From: Ricinus communis
Taxonomy: Eukaryota; Streptophyta; Magnoliopsida; Malpighiales; Euphorbiaceae
Assembly (NCBI RefSeq): GCF_019578655.1
Contig: NC_063263.1
Location: 10,849,001 to 10,913,000, forward strand
DNA: 64,000 bases
Direction of reading: 5' to 3'
The translations under genes were made by a program, and so were the position numbers. Below, one piece after another: positions 41,180 through 52,866 of the stretch. The notes beneath the pieces are model-generated. The model did no database searches. It was not told where the DNA came from and saw nothing but the letters and a program-made list of their open reading frames with translations. How positions within the stretch are numbered: the stretch's first letter is position 1; the number at the start of each line of letters is the position of its first letter.

Positions 41180-41660
41180 AAAAAAATAAGTCAGTTGTCA
41201 GTTGTCACGTTACAGCTGGGTGACCGTACCAATTGCATGGCTTTGTTTATTATTCGGTTCTTCTTTACACTACAGTATCCATTCTTTGTCTGGGTCACGT
41301 CCAGCAGACGCGCCAGTTCTGAGAGTACTCTAGCCCTTAGTGTCTAGCAGTTCCACGATGTGTCCTTTTCGATTTTTTTAATAATATTTTATTATATTTG
41401 AATATATATTTTTCTCCAAAGTCGAAACAGTCAAGCCAGTTAGGCTACCAGATCCCGAGATGATCTCATAACCCAGTTTCTCTTCACGACAACCTAATAA
41501 AGTAATATACCGCGATACAAATAATGATAAGAAAAGGTCGATAAACTGGCGGTATTTTTGGTTAAATGTTTTTCTTTTCTTTTCTGGCGCAAGGAGTCAG
41601 TTGTCAGAGGGAGTGGGTCTCTCTCTCTCTTCTTTTTCTTTCTATTGGGAAAGTGGAATT
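41180..41660. promoter_or_regulatory. Promoter-like island, no gene attached
   Basis: The patch is locally richer in G+C. It contains a CAGTTGTCAGTTGTCA direct repeat (about 41,192-41,207), GTCACGTTACAG, GGGTCACGTCC and, at its 3' end, a CT-rich leader-like tract (GGGTCTCTCTCTCTC, about 41,616). This is the look of a plant promoter and leader. The following 200 bp only hold a 65-codon frame (41,601-41,798) without recognisable features. It may be a promoter of a non-coding RNA, a distal element or a decayed gene start. Confidence 0.25.
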
Positions 41661-44169
41661 ACGTTATCAATGACTCAGGTTTTTTCTTTTCTGGTGGAGA
41701 TTTTGAAAAGAGGATTTTCTTTTTTTAAATTATCAAAAAAGAGAAATTCTTTTTTAGAGAAAATGAAAATGGGGTGTGTTTGGAATTTAAGTGGTTAAGA
41801 GAAAGAGACTGATCTGAAAGGGGAAGGGAGGGAGTAATACGAATTACATAGTGAATAGGAAAATTTGTCTAAACCCAAGAGAACCCTTCTTTCTATAACT
41901 TACCTATTCTTGATGTGGACTTTATTGGGTCACATTCAAAGATGGAGTTTTCTTTTGAGACTTCACAAACACCCACGCAAAAGAATTATACTCCCCCATT
42001 CAAACAAAGAATGCAAAGCAAAATATATAATTTCTTTTACCCATTTTAGATTATAGTCAGTTTTACTTACTTCTTAGTAGTTTAAATATAACTTAAACAT
42101 TTATATAATTTATATATTTACTAGATGTTTTTATTTTTTGTTATAATATTATATTTTAATTTATGTAAATCTATACTATATTAAAATCTTGGTTATTATA
42201 TTAATATTAGATTTATAATTTTTTTTACTTATTAAAAAAAACTTTGTATACTACTATATATCTAAATAATAAAAAGAATTTTAATAATGATAGGCCTCAA
42301 TCCAAATCTGCTTTGTTTCCTTTATGTCACATTTTTGTCATGTTCAATATTGACACTCCTTTTAATATATGGGTGAATTATTTATCTACTACAAGTTTCC
42401 TTGCAGCTACCTAGGATAATGTTGCATTCTAATTCAAGTATAAGCCAAACTAATCCATGTTTACGGTTATAAATATTTGTTTTAACAAATAAATAAATTT
42501 TCATCATTACCAACTACGATATATTAATATTAGTATTTAATGTATTGAGATTGCTTCAGGGTTCAAATCTCATGAAACTTTAGAAAAGAATTACCATGTA
42601 TAATAATATTATTTCATTATAATTAAACATTTTTGTTGAGAATATTATAATAAGCATTGGATTAGAATAAGGATAGAGAAGTTTTAATCATAACCGTACA
42701 TATACCTAATAATATTAACAACAAGAGCGCAAGTCTAATATTCTTGGACATGTTCCAATGAGATTTCCCACTAACTTTGATATTGGTCTCTCGTCCTGAA
42801 TATTTTTAGTTACTAATTTTGATTAAAGGTGTGGGATTTAATATTTAATATTTAAACATTGATTTAGAGTTCTATAAATTCAATTGGCCAGATACAATGC
42901 ATGAACTTGATGTATAAATATAGAATATTTTTAAATTTCAATTCTTGAATCTTTGCATTTAATGATTAATTCATGACTTTACATTTTATACATAACATTT
43001 ATTAATATTCACAAATATGCAGAACAAAGATAATATATAACAATGTACCCATGTACAACTTCACAAGTAAATTAGCCATTGTTTGTTAAGTTTTTCCTGA
43101 TCTTAATTTTAATAAGACCACTTTTATCAAACCAAAAAAAAAAAAAAGGGTTACAAATAATAGTATTTTGAAGGAAGCCAATAGAGATGAAGTAATTATT
43201 ACAGTGCAAGAAGAATATTTAATTAAGAGCATATATGATTATGTTCTACCCTTTAAAACAAAGTGATTCTATGCAAGTTATATCACTAAAACATATAATT
43301 AAATTCATGTTCAAGATTAATTAACATGCATGATTCACAATCTCAATCCTGTTACAGAACATATATAATAGAATATAAATTTGTTGTCATAATCCACCTT
43401 TTCGGTGGAAAAAAGTTTAATAAATGTCTTCGAATATTAACAATGATAAGATTATTATCATAAAATAATAATAATAATAATAGGGTCTCATCAGGAGTTT
43501 CCATCCCAAGTAATACTTAGAATATTTCATGATGCAGATAAAGATGATGGGAAAAGTTTTGGTGGTGTCAGCAGTACTATAGATTCTATTTCTTCCTACT
43601 TGCATCAATGTTGTTCTATTTGTGCACCAAAGTTGGTTCACCTCCACCAATAAACTTTACATCACTCGCCTCTTTTTCTTTTTCTTTTCTAATCAAAACT
43701 TATCAAGTTGTAAATTCAAAATCTATAATTTAAGTTTTTCTTTATCTTAAACTAAAATTAAGCTCACATTTTGATTAATTTTATATATAGATTGATCAGT
43801 TTATCTTCTTTTTTAATTTTAAAACTAATCGATTAAGATATTTCATAAAAATTGAATTCATCTTTGTAACTTTTTTAGAAATAGAAATTATAATTTTTTT
43901 TGTTTTATTTTCTCTTTCGAAGAAATTTTAATAATAATTGTTGTGAATTTTCTACAAATTTCTAAAAGTTAATTTTAGATATCTTTAAAAATTGCAAAAC
44001 AATAAAAAATCAAAAACTAATTTAAGAAAAAAAAACTGTGTCAAACTAAGCCAAAACCTACTTATAACCAAAATAATGGCTTTTTTTTTTTTTTTTCATT
44101 TTCCTGTGTGTAAATGGTTTTTGTCGTTTCCATTTTATTTGGAAACTTGGGTGATGGTGGAAGGGCCTG

Positions 44170-44192
44170 TGCTCCCATCTTCTTTGGGAGCA
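44170..44192 (+). other. Perfect 8-bp stem-loop
   Basis: TGCTCCCA (44170-44177) and TGGGAGCA (44185-44192) are separated by a 7-nt pyrimidine loop. It lies in a short, less AT-rich patch with no gene. It is too short to be called a microRNA precursor. Confidence 0.4.
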
Positions 44193-44986
44193 AGGGATTG
44201 TTGGTGTCTCTCATTCCAGCAACTATGAGAAGCTCAAAGATTTAGATGTCTAGTGGGTGGAAAATCTATATTTTTATTATTTTAGTTCTTTCTAATTCTG
44301 AAAAATCAATTCTATATTTGGTGGGTTTGAACATAGATGTTCGCTGTTGTAGTGGTCCTAAATATGTAATTAAAGTGTATAATTACCCTAAATGATGGTT
44401 GTTTGCTACTGGAAAGATGGCAAAATTGTAAGAGAAAAAAAGAAAAAGAATGATGTGACCTCTTGTAATAAGTGTTGGGGTAAGCTTTTTGTTGTATTCT
44501 CGTAGGAGGATATTTCCACTAACTACACAACGTCAACCACCATATGCGCTTTCTTTAAGTTGGTCCAATGTGGAGTGCCAACACGAGTACATTATTTATA
44601 TATATATACACGCTCAAATATATATTTATATTTCTAAATTTCAATTATTTAGTTTTAACTTTCCATTTAATCTAATCACCATTTATATATTGTATGATAT
44701 CTTAATACTTTTTAACATGTATTTATATTTAATATATTTATATGAATTGTATAAATATATTTAAATATTATAAAAATAAAATTTATATGCACGTTAAGTT
44801 AAATTAAAAGTTAAAGATATTTAGATATTAAAAAGATAAAATTTAAATATTTGTTAAGTTAAATCGAAAATTAAAGTATTAAACTGACTAATTGAAATAA
44901 GTTTAAGGATATTAAGATATATTTAGTCTATATATATAAAAAAGCTACATAAAGCTACTTTGAAGTTTTATTTTTAAAATTTTTTT

Positions 44987-46270
44987 TGATGTGTCTTTTT
45001 TAGTACTCGCAAGTGCACGAACCGTTCCTATAGTAAGGATAAGTTCACCACGAGGTTGATCTCTTAAGGAACTATGAGGCCACTTATTATAAAGACTAAT
45101 TATCAACACAAAACAATAAAAGTAAATCTAGACACTCTAAATCGTATGTTTGAGAGGATAATGGTCATAAAATAAAGTAACTAAACAATAAATAAATATG
45201 CAATACAAATGCAAATGCTTATGATCTAAAACTATATGCTAAAAGTAATATTTAATCTAGCCATTTACTTAGTAATCTCCTTGTTTTATTTTAAGCCTAG
45301 ATCTAATGAATGAGATGGTGATGTGCCTTTTTCCTAAATCACTCAAGCTAATGATGCAACTTAGGTTTCTTATACCAACATAGATTAAAGTAAAGATGAT
45401 GTTTCTAATATAAACCTAAAGATTTTCATAACAATTACTATTGCTAAATTAATATGATGGTTAACTAACAATAATAACTGAAACTAATAAAGATATGAAG
45501 GTAAAATAATCATTCATTAAATAAATAAATAACAAGGTTCATATAAAAGTAGAAAAACTAAACTAAACACTTATGAAAACTAGCCTAACATATTTAACCC
45601 AATGATCATGGTATTAAATAGAAAGATATAAAACAATAAAATAAAAAGCTCCCTCAAGATCCAGAATTTCTTCAAGTAGGAAGAAGATTGGTCCTCAGTC
45701 TCCACTACTTGAAAAGTTCCTTAGATCCTCAAAGAACAATGAAAACTAAAATTAAAGTGTTTATGAAGAACTGTAGAGAATTATGTAGAAAATAATGATG
45801 GCAGGTGTAGAGAGCAGGTAGGAGAAAACTTCCCTCCTTCTTTCTTCCTTCCTTGTTCCTTGTAGAGATTTATATAGAGGAGAGTCCTCCTATAAATAAA
45901 TCTCTCTAGAAATGAGTATATTAATATAAGTCTATCTAAGAGATAAGAGTTAAAGTATCTTAATCTCCACTAAATACTATTCCATAAATAACTCTTAATA
46001 TAAATCATAATAATTATACAAAATGACTAAAATTTATCCATTGGGCCTTATAATTAGCAGTCCATGCATCTTAATCTTGGGCCTTGTCACGAATATATCC
46101 CATTAAGCTTATTTTAGCTCCATATTTTCTTCTTTTTGCTAATATTCTTAAAAATAGACAATTAAGCTTAAGTGAGGCAAAATCACATATTTTCACCATT
46201 TTATATTTATAAATAAATCATAAAAGCTTTAAAATACCCTTAAATATCTATACATAATTTGGACCGATCA
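44987..46270 (+). mobile_element. Solo LTR, copy 1
   Basis: This 1284-bp block begins TGATGTGTC and ends GACCGATCA, so its ends are TG..CA with TGAT/ATCA inverted termini. It is closely similar over its whole length to the block at 51,568-52,861. A TATA-like TTTATATAGAGG lies in its 3' third (about 45,878), as expected for an LTR promoter. The flanks are TTTTT and ATTTT, a possible decayed 5-bp target duplication. No primer-binding site or internal coding sequence follows it. I infer a solo LTR left by LTR-LTR recombination. Confidence 0.75.
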
Positions 46271-49200
46271 ATTTTAAATATATATATTTTTTAAAGAAAA
46301 TATCTAATCATTAAAAATTCAACCATTTCTCTATCAATTTATCATTATTATATTACACATATATGATTATGAGTTAGAATTTAACAATTCTTAGTTGATT
46401 CAGATTACGATAAAGAAGTTATTGACTCAATGAGATAGATTTAACTGCTAAGTAATACATTATGAGTTGTTAATTTTTAAATATATATTATTAGACATAA
46501 AAATATAATATAATAATTTGTTAAATCTTTACAAATTGAATTTTTTTAATAATAAAATAATTATTTTTATTATGATTTTATAACGAAATTTCTTATTTAA
46601 AATATACAATATTTAAAATGATTTAAAAATGAAATTAAATCGATATCCTTTTGTACGAAGGATGAATGACCCTAATTATATAATATGAATTCTATTTTTA
46701 TATTTTTTATAAAATTATAGCAAGCCTAATGCAGAAGAAATAAGATTTAAATTTAATTCTTTTTCCTTTTTTTTTTTGAGGAAGAATTTAATTATCGTTC
46801 AAAGGGTAAAATACTTTTATCTTTTTAAATTAAATGTGCTTAATTTTCAGATTGGTATTTTTTTAATTCAATATCTTACCACAAAAGTATTTTAACAAAG
46901 AATAGTTTTCTTTGCTTTGTTTGCTTGGACTTGGAGAGGATGAGATTCTTATTCAAAGTAGTGGGGGGTAGGGCTTGACAAAGTCAGTCTAGAAAAATTA
47001 ATTTACAATTATTATTATTTTTTTTAAAAAAGACTACTGGTCTGCCTTACGTGGGTTTCGATTTAATGTCATGGTGCTTGTTTACGTCATTTATGAATTA
47101 ATTAAATTGAGTGTTCTAAGCTACTTTTTTTAATTCATATAAATACAGGGATAATGTATAATTAAGATGGCAGATTTAAATTTTCTTTATTGTAGTATTA
47201 TAATATAAGTTTATGTAAGATAGAAAGATAATTTAATAATTTATAAAAAGATTAAGATAAATTTAATATTTATCATGAGACCATAAATATAAACTCTTTT
47301 CACAAAATTAATAAGGGATTTTCCTCTAATTCAGTTTGAATAATAAGAAAAACCAGTTAGAAATTGCCAATCAAATTTTAATTTATTTAAGGGTGATTTA
47401 AAATGACATGGTTAATGATTTTTCTTTGTAAAAAGTAAGTCATTGGATGTTTTGTTGTTCTTGTACAACAAAAATGGTGTATGATTATAAATAACAAGTT
47501 TTCTTTAGAAAAATTGCCCTTTGGATTCATTTACTGTGCTAATATTGCAAAACATTAGTAAACAAAACAGGAAACCAATGGAACAGAAATATGGAAGTGA
47601 GGGCTTTGAAAAAATGTGGTCCAGTCATGGGTCTAAAATAAAGAGCTGGTGGTCCAATTTCATGTATTAATCACAATGTCCATGTCCCATTACTCTGTCT
47701 TGCCCACATATAGAAGCTTACATTGTGTCTTTGGGGAGGGAAAATAATGGAAGAAAAAAAGAATTAAGTAAATAAAATTAAATGGGAAACTCACTTTTTT
47801 CTGTCTGCGAAGAAAAGGGAAATAGGAGACAAAATTTTATTGTTTTTTTAATATATTTCTGCCCAATTTGGAAAAGCATTGGAGAGAGAAAAGTGTATTA
47901 ATTAGGAATATTATTACTTTTATATATTATCTTTATATATATTTTCAATTTAAATTTAACTTGAAGAAAGCATACAATACTAAAACCTTATATAATATTT
48001 TATTTTATATTCAAATAAGGAAAATAGAAACCAAACAGCAAATGGGAAAAAGATTTTAGAAAGAGAACTATCAAATATCTTTTGCATTATTATTTTCTCT
48101 CTTCCCACTTTTTCTTTTTCCGTAAGAAATAAAAAAAAGAAGGTATCATTAACTATAAAGAATAATCGACCAACCAGTCTATACAATAATGTCTAGTTCT
48201 CACTTTTTGTTCTCAGAAGGTTCTCGTCCCTTAATGAAGAAATAATCTTGTACAGTGTAATCTACTTTCGGTAATTATGTAATTTCACTATTTTATTTAT
48301 TTTACATGTAAATTCGGATGACCTCAAACATGATTTATTATTTTTGCCCTCTTTGTAGGAAGTTTAATAAGCTATATGTTCCCCGCAATACAAATAATTA
48401 TTTTATATTATATAATAATATATATTTTATGCAATAAATTCTTACTAATATCAATAAGAGTCATATTTTTTTATATAATATATTATATGAATATAGAATA
48501 TATTTATATATAAATTTAAAAGGTCGGATATATCTGTTCAGTTGATTCATGGACCGATTGCTTAGTTGTCTTCATATAATAAAAAAGAAATCAGAAATAT
48601 CCATACTTTTTTAATTTTTTTATCAAATTATGGTATTTTTTACTTTTTATTTTAATATGTTAAAATATAAAAATATAGTCTTTTATTTTTTAAAATTACG
48701 GTTTTAATGTTTTGATTGTTTTTAGTAGAACAATAAAAAAATAACTGAAAAACAACTACAAAGTAAATTTAAAAAAGTAAAAAAAATAATATTTCTAAAA
48801 AAATCATATGTTAAAAATGATATTTTTATTAATTTTAAAATATTTTTAAACATTTCTCTATAATAAACGTACTACAAATAACATTGGATTCATGAGTTGA
48901 GTTGAGTTCTATTAGGAAAAAAAAACATAAATAAATCTAAACTTTGTGAAATCGTAGGATTTAAGTTATTATTTTTTAATGTTATATTTGGTTAAAATTC
49001 ATTAAGCAATTTATTTTATTTAAAAAAATATATTTAAAAAAATAAAAAAAAATTATCATTTTAATATTATGAAATTTATTGACGAACTAATTTTTTTATT
49101 TATTTTAATAAAATTTAGTTTAGATATAACTGATTTTATAGATAAATTTTAAATATATAAATAAATTTTATAAATTTCAATCAAAACCAAATTATACAAT

Positions 49201-49912
49201 CCTCCCCTACATGGACCCTCACAGTAGCACTGTTACCTGTTTAAATTTCTAAACTTTATTATAATATGAAAATGAATTACTATTAAGAGAAAAAGGGCAC
49301 TCCAACATCAAATAATTGCCAACAGATTTTGAAAAGTTTAATGAGCTTACTTAACCCAATTCAATCACTTAATCAGTGGCATGCTTTTCTTTTTTAATAT
49401 AAATATTATGAATCAAATTTAGATTTCAATTCTCTTACTTTTAAATAATAAATTTTTATTGAAAATATTAATATTAAATATTTTTTATTTGAATCTCAAT
49501 AATTATAAATTTATTTAGAAGAAAAACAAAAGAATATAATCACCATAAGAGACAAAAACACCATAGCATGAGGGCTTCATTGAAAACTATTTTATATTAA
49601 GAAAAATAACTGTTACTGCAAAATATCAACATCACCGTTAGATCCAAATCCAACCGCAGAAACAGCGAACTTACTAATCAACTGATAACCTTTTCTTTTT
49701 TTTCCTGAGAAAACTATTTTTAATATTTTGGATTTTGGAGAACACGTATGAAAATTCATTTGGGTCTTTATTGGTGAGAATGAGTTGGGTTCTTTTCTTA
49801 ATCAAAGCTGAGAAACTCCCACACGCTTCTTCATTATTCCTCTCGTCTTTCACCTTCACCTTCACCTCATTCTTATTCTTGTATTATTACATATCTTGTC
49901 AAGAATTGCCAG
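46271..49912. other. Intergenic between the two solo LTRs
   Basis: AT-rich DNA without gag/pol coding sequence, which argues against the two LTRs belonging to one element. A patch at 47,570-47,740 is less AT-rich and has GTGGTCC repeated, but no gene is seen. Confidence 0.55.
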
Positions 49913-50151
49913 GTATCTTTGTGACCTTAAACCTTTCTTTGGATTGGAGGAATATAAAGAGGAAAAATATATATAATATAAATTTTATCATATGGTTCAT
50001 AAGTTTCTAGATTTATATGGGCTTGCAGGAGAACAGATTGGACCAGCTTTACATGAAGTTTGAGGAGCTTGCAAAGTTGAAGAATGTTGACCCAGGCCCA
50101 CTTAATGAAATTATTAGTCATCTTTTACTTTCACTATATTTTCTCTATTGA
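49913..50151 (+). pseudogene. Orphan intron plus terminal exon-like frame (unrecognised)
   Basis: A GT..AG interval of ordinary plant intron size (49913-50028, ending GGGCTTGCAG) is followed by a 40-codon open frame with a clearly protein-like start: ENRLDQLYMKFEELAKLKN, then VDPGPLNEII. It ends with TGA at 50149-50151. Upstream of the donor the frame continues as KNCQ, but earlier sequence is weakly coding. I read it as the last exon of a lost or inserted gene, probably decayed. The helical, charged segment is not one I can assign. Confidence 0.35.
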
Positions 50152-51562
50152 ATTAATAATGCTTTAGTTATTATAGAGTTGATAAATAAAGTCTTAATAT
50201 AGAGGATTAATATGGAAAGTCATTTTTTCTTCTTCTTCATCAATAATAATACGAGAACTGATTCTCAAATCAAATAAAGTATTTTTTTTTCTCATAATAA
50301 TAATAATATTATTATTTTTTTGGTAAGAGTGCATAATTTAACAAAGATGGTAAGGACTATTCATCTGAAGTTAGATATGGATAAATTATTAAATGTCTAT
50401 TTCTATTAAAGTTGAGACTACTTTAAATAAAAATGACGGTTCAAAAGAATTATCAATAAAAACTTTGTACCAATTAGAGAGGTCTTAATTCAGAGGTTGG
50501 ACCACTAAATTGACTTTGTTGATAGCATGAAGTTGAGGTGCATAAAGGACGATAATGTTGCAAATGCATTATATATCTTTTTAATTTAAAAAAAAAAAAG
50601 AAAGAAAAGAAAACCATTCTCCACGTCCATTTGTCCTCTTTCCATTTTTATTATATTTTTTGACCTTTATTATTATATAAAGTAGTATTTATTATCTCGC
50701 TAAATAGCAACCGCTTTCTCTTGAATCTATCGTTCGATATATTGATGCCGTTTTATCAAACCGCTCTTTTGGCATACTAGATAAAAAGATAGAACGACTT
50801 TATCGCACTTTGTTTTCTTGATATTTTGATGATTGCACCAAACTCGTAATAAATCCTTAAATTGTCGCGAAATATTGTCGGTATTTCTTAAGTTGTCTTG
50901 ATATGACATGAAATGACATAAATTCTAACATAATTTGTGGGGACTAAGAGATTGAAAATAATAAAAAGAAGAGGTTATTACATGACATTAGTAGGGGGCC
51001 CATTTAATTCATTAAAAGAAAAAAAAGGAATTAGACATTAGTAGGGGGGCGCTATGGTTGCCATCCAGGAGACTATTCAACTTATTCTAGTAGCAGTTGG
51101 ACCCTATTAATTAATTCTATTTGAATCCAAAATAAATAGATTTGGACTGTGAAATTATTTTTAATATGTTAATAATTAGATTTAAATGGATTGGTGAATC
51201 AATTCATTTAATCCATTTTAGGGTTTAACATAGAATTTAAAGATCTAAAAAGAAAAGCCAAATTGCAAATATTTATAATCAAAAATATTTATTGATCATC
51301 AAATTTTTTTAAATTGTACTGAATTAAAATTATTTTTGGTACAATTTTAGATATCATTAAATTTTTTATATCGGTAACCGTGCTAAACCATCTCGTATTG
51401 TCTCAAATTGAAAAATTAAAATTAAAATTATTTATAAAAAATTATTTATTTATTTAATTTCTCTATAATAAATAAATCCAAATTTTAAACCCAAAATTAA
51501 GATTAAATTTAAAATTTTTTATAAACTACAAATCCATTCATCCTATTCTAAAAATGTATAAG
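50152..51562. other. Intergenic, no gene seen
   Basis: AT-rich with short poly-A/T tracts. Two related GACATTAGTAGGGGG motifs occur at about 50,983 and 51,034, suggesting a small duplication. No coding feature is visible. Confidence 0.5.
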
Positions 51563-51567
51563 CCCAA

Positions 51568-52861
51568 TGATGTGTCTTTTTTTAGTACTCGCAAGTGCAC
51601 GAACTGTTCCTGTAATAAGAGCAAGTTCACCACGAGGTCGATCTATCAAGGAACTATGAGGCCATTTATTATAAAGAATAATTATCAACACAAAATAATG
51701 AAAGTAAATCTAAACACTCTAAATCATATGTTTGAGAGGATAATGGTCATAAAGTAAAGTAACTAAACAATAAATAAATATGCAATGCAAATGCAAATGC
51801 TTATGATCTAAAACTATATGCTAAAAATAGTATTTAATCTAGCCATTTACTTAATAATCTCCTTATTTTACTTTAAGCCTAGATTTAATGAATGAGATGG
51901 TGATGTGCCTTTTCCCTAAATCACTCAAGCTAATAATGCAACTTAGGTTTCTTATACCAACATAGATTAAAGTAAAGATGATGTTTCTAATATTTTTAAA
52001 CCTAAAGATTTTCATAACAATTACTATTGCTAAATTAATGTGATGGTTAACTAACAATAATAACTGAAACTAATAAAAATATGAAGGTAAAGAAATCATT
52101 CATTAAATAAATAAATAACAAGGTTCATACAAAAATAGAAAGACTAAACTAAATACTTATGAAAACTAGTCTAACATATTTAACCCAATGATCATGGTAT
52201 TAAATAGAAAGACATAAAATAATAAAATAAAAAGCTCCCTCAAGATCCAGAATTTCTTCAAGTAAGAAGAAGATTGGTCCTCAGTCTTCACTTCTTGAAA
52301 AGCTCCTTAGATCCTAAAAATAGTAATGAAAACTAAAACTAAAGTGTTTATGAAAAACTGTAGAGAATAATGGTGGTAGGTGTAGAGAGTAGGTAGGAGA
52401 AAACTCTCTTCCTTCCTTCTTCCTTCCTCTTCCTCTTCCTCTTTCTGGGTTTTATAGAGATTTATATAGAGGAGAGTCCTCCTCTAAATAAATCTCTATA
52501 GAGATTGGTATACTAATATAAGTCTATCTAATAGATAAGACTTTTAAGTATCTTAATCTCCACCAAATACTATCTCATAAATAACTCTTAATATAAATCA
52601 TAATAATTATAAGAAATGACTAAAATATCCCTTGAGCCTTGTAATTAGCAGTCCATGCGTCTTAATCTTAGTCATTGACACGAACATATCCAATTAAGCT
52701 TCTTTTAGCTCTATATTTTCCTCTTTTTACTAATATTTCTGAAAATGGACAATTAAGTTTAAGTGATATCAAAACACATATTTTCACCATTTTATATATA
52801 GAAATATATCATTAAAGCTTTAAAATACTCTTAAATATCTATACATAATTTGGACCGATCA
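51568..52861 (+). mobile_element. Solo LTR, copy 2, with intact target duplication
   Basis: A 1294-bp block with the same ends and content as copy 1 (TGATGTGTC...GACCGATCA), in the same orientation. It is flanked by identical 5-bp repeats CCCAA at 51563-51567 and 52862-52866. Five-base duplications directly bordering a single LTR show that this is a solo LTR, not half of a longer element. Differences from copy 1 are scattered substitutions plus small indels, for example in the CTTCC-rich tract near 52,410-52,450. The superfamily cannot be told without the internal region. Confidence 0.85.
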
Positions 52862-52866
52862 CCCAA

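Larger units (their letters stand above)
31571..44160. other. Gene-poor AT-rich intergenic DNA
   Basis: I find no supported gene. About 39,750-40,960 is extremely A+T rich and repetitive in composition. A less AT-rich patch with promoter-like sequence at 41,180-41,660 is listed separately. The microsatellites at 38,621 and 39,713 are also separate. Confidence 0.55.

Noticed and set aside
42570..42600. GGGTTCAAATCTCA, a box B-like motif
   Set aside because: No convincing box A at the right distance, so neither a tRNA nor a SINE can be supported.
44170..44192. MicroRNA precursor
   Set aside because: The perfect stem is only 8 bp and no longer foldback or known mature microRNA sequence is visible around it.
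44987..52861. A complete 7.9-kb LTR retrotransposon bounded by the two LTR copies
   Set aside because: Copy 2 has its own CCCAA duplication on both sides, the outer flanks do not match, no primer-binding site follows copy 1, and there is no gag/pol between them.
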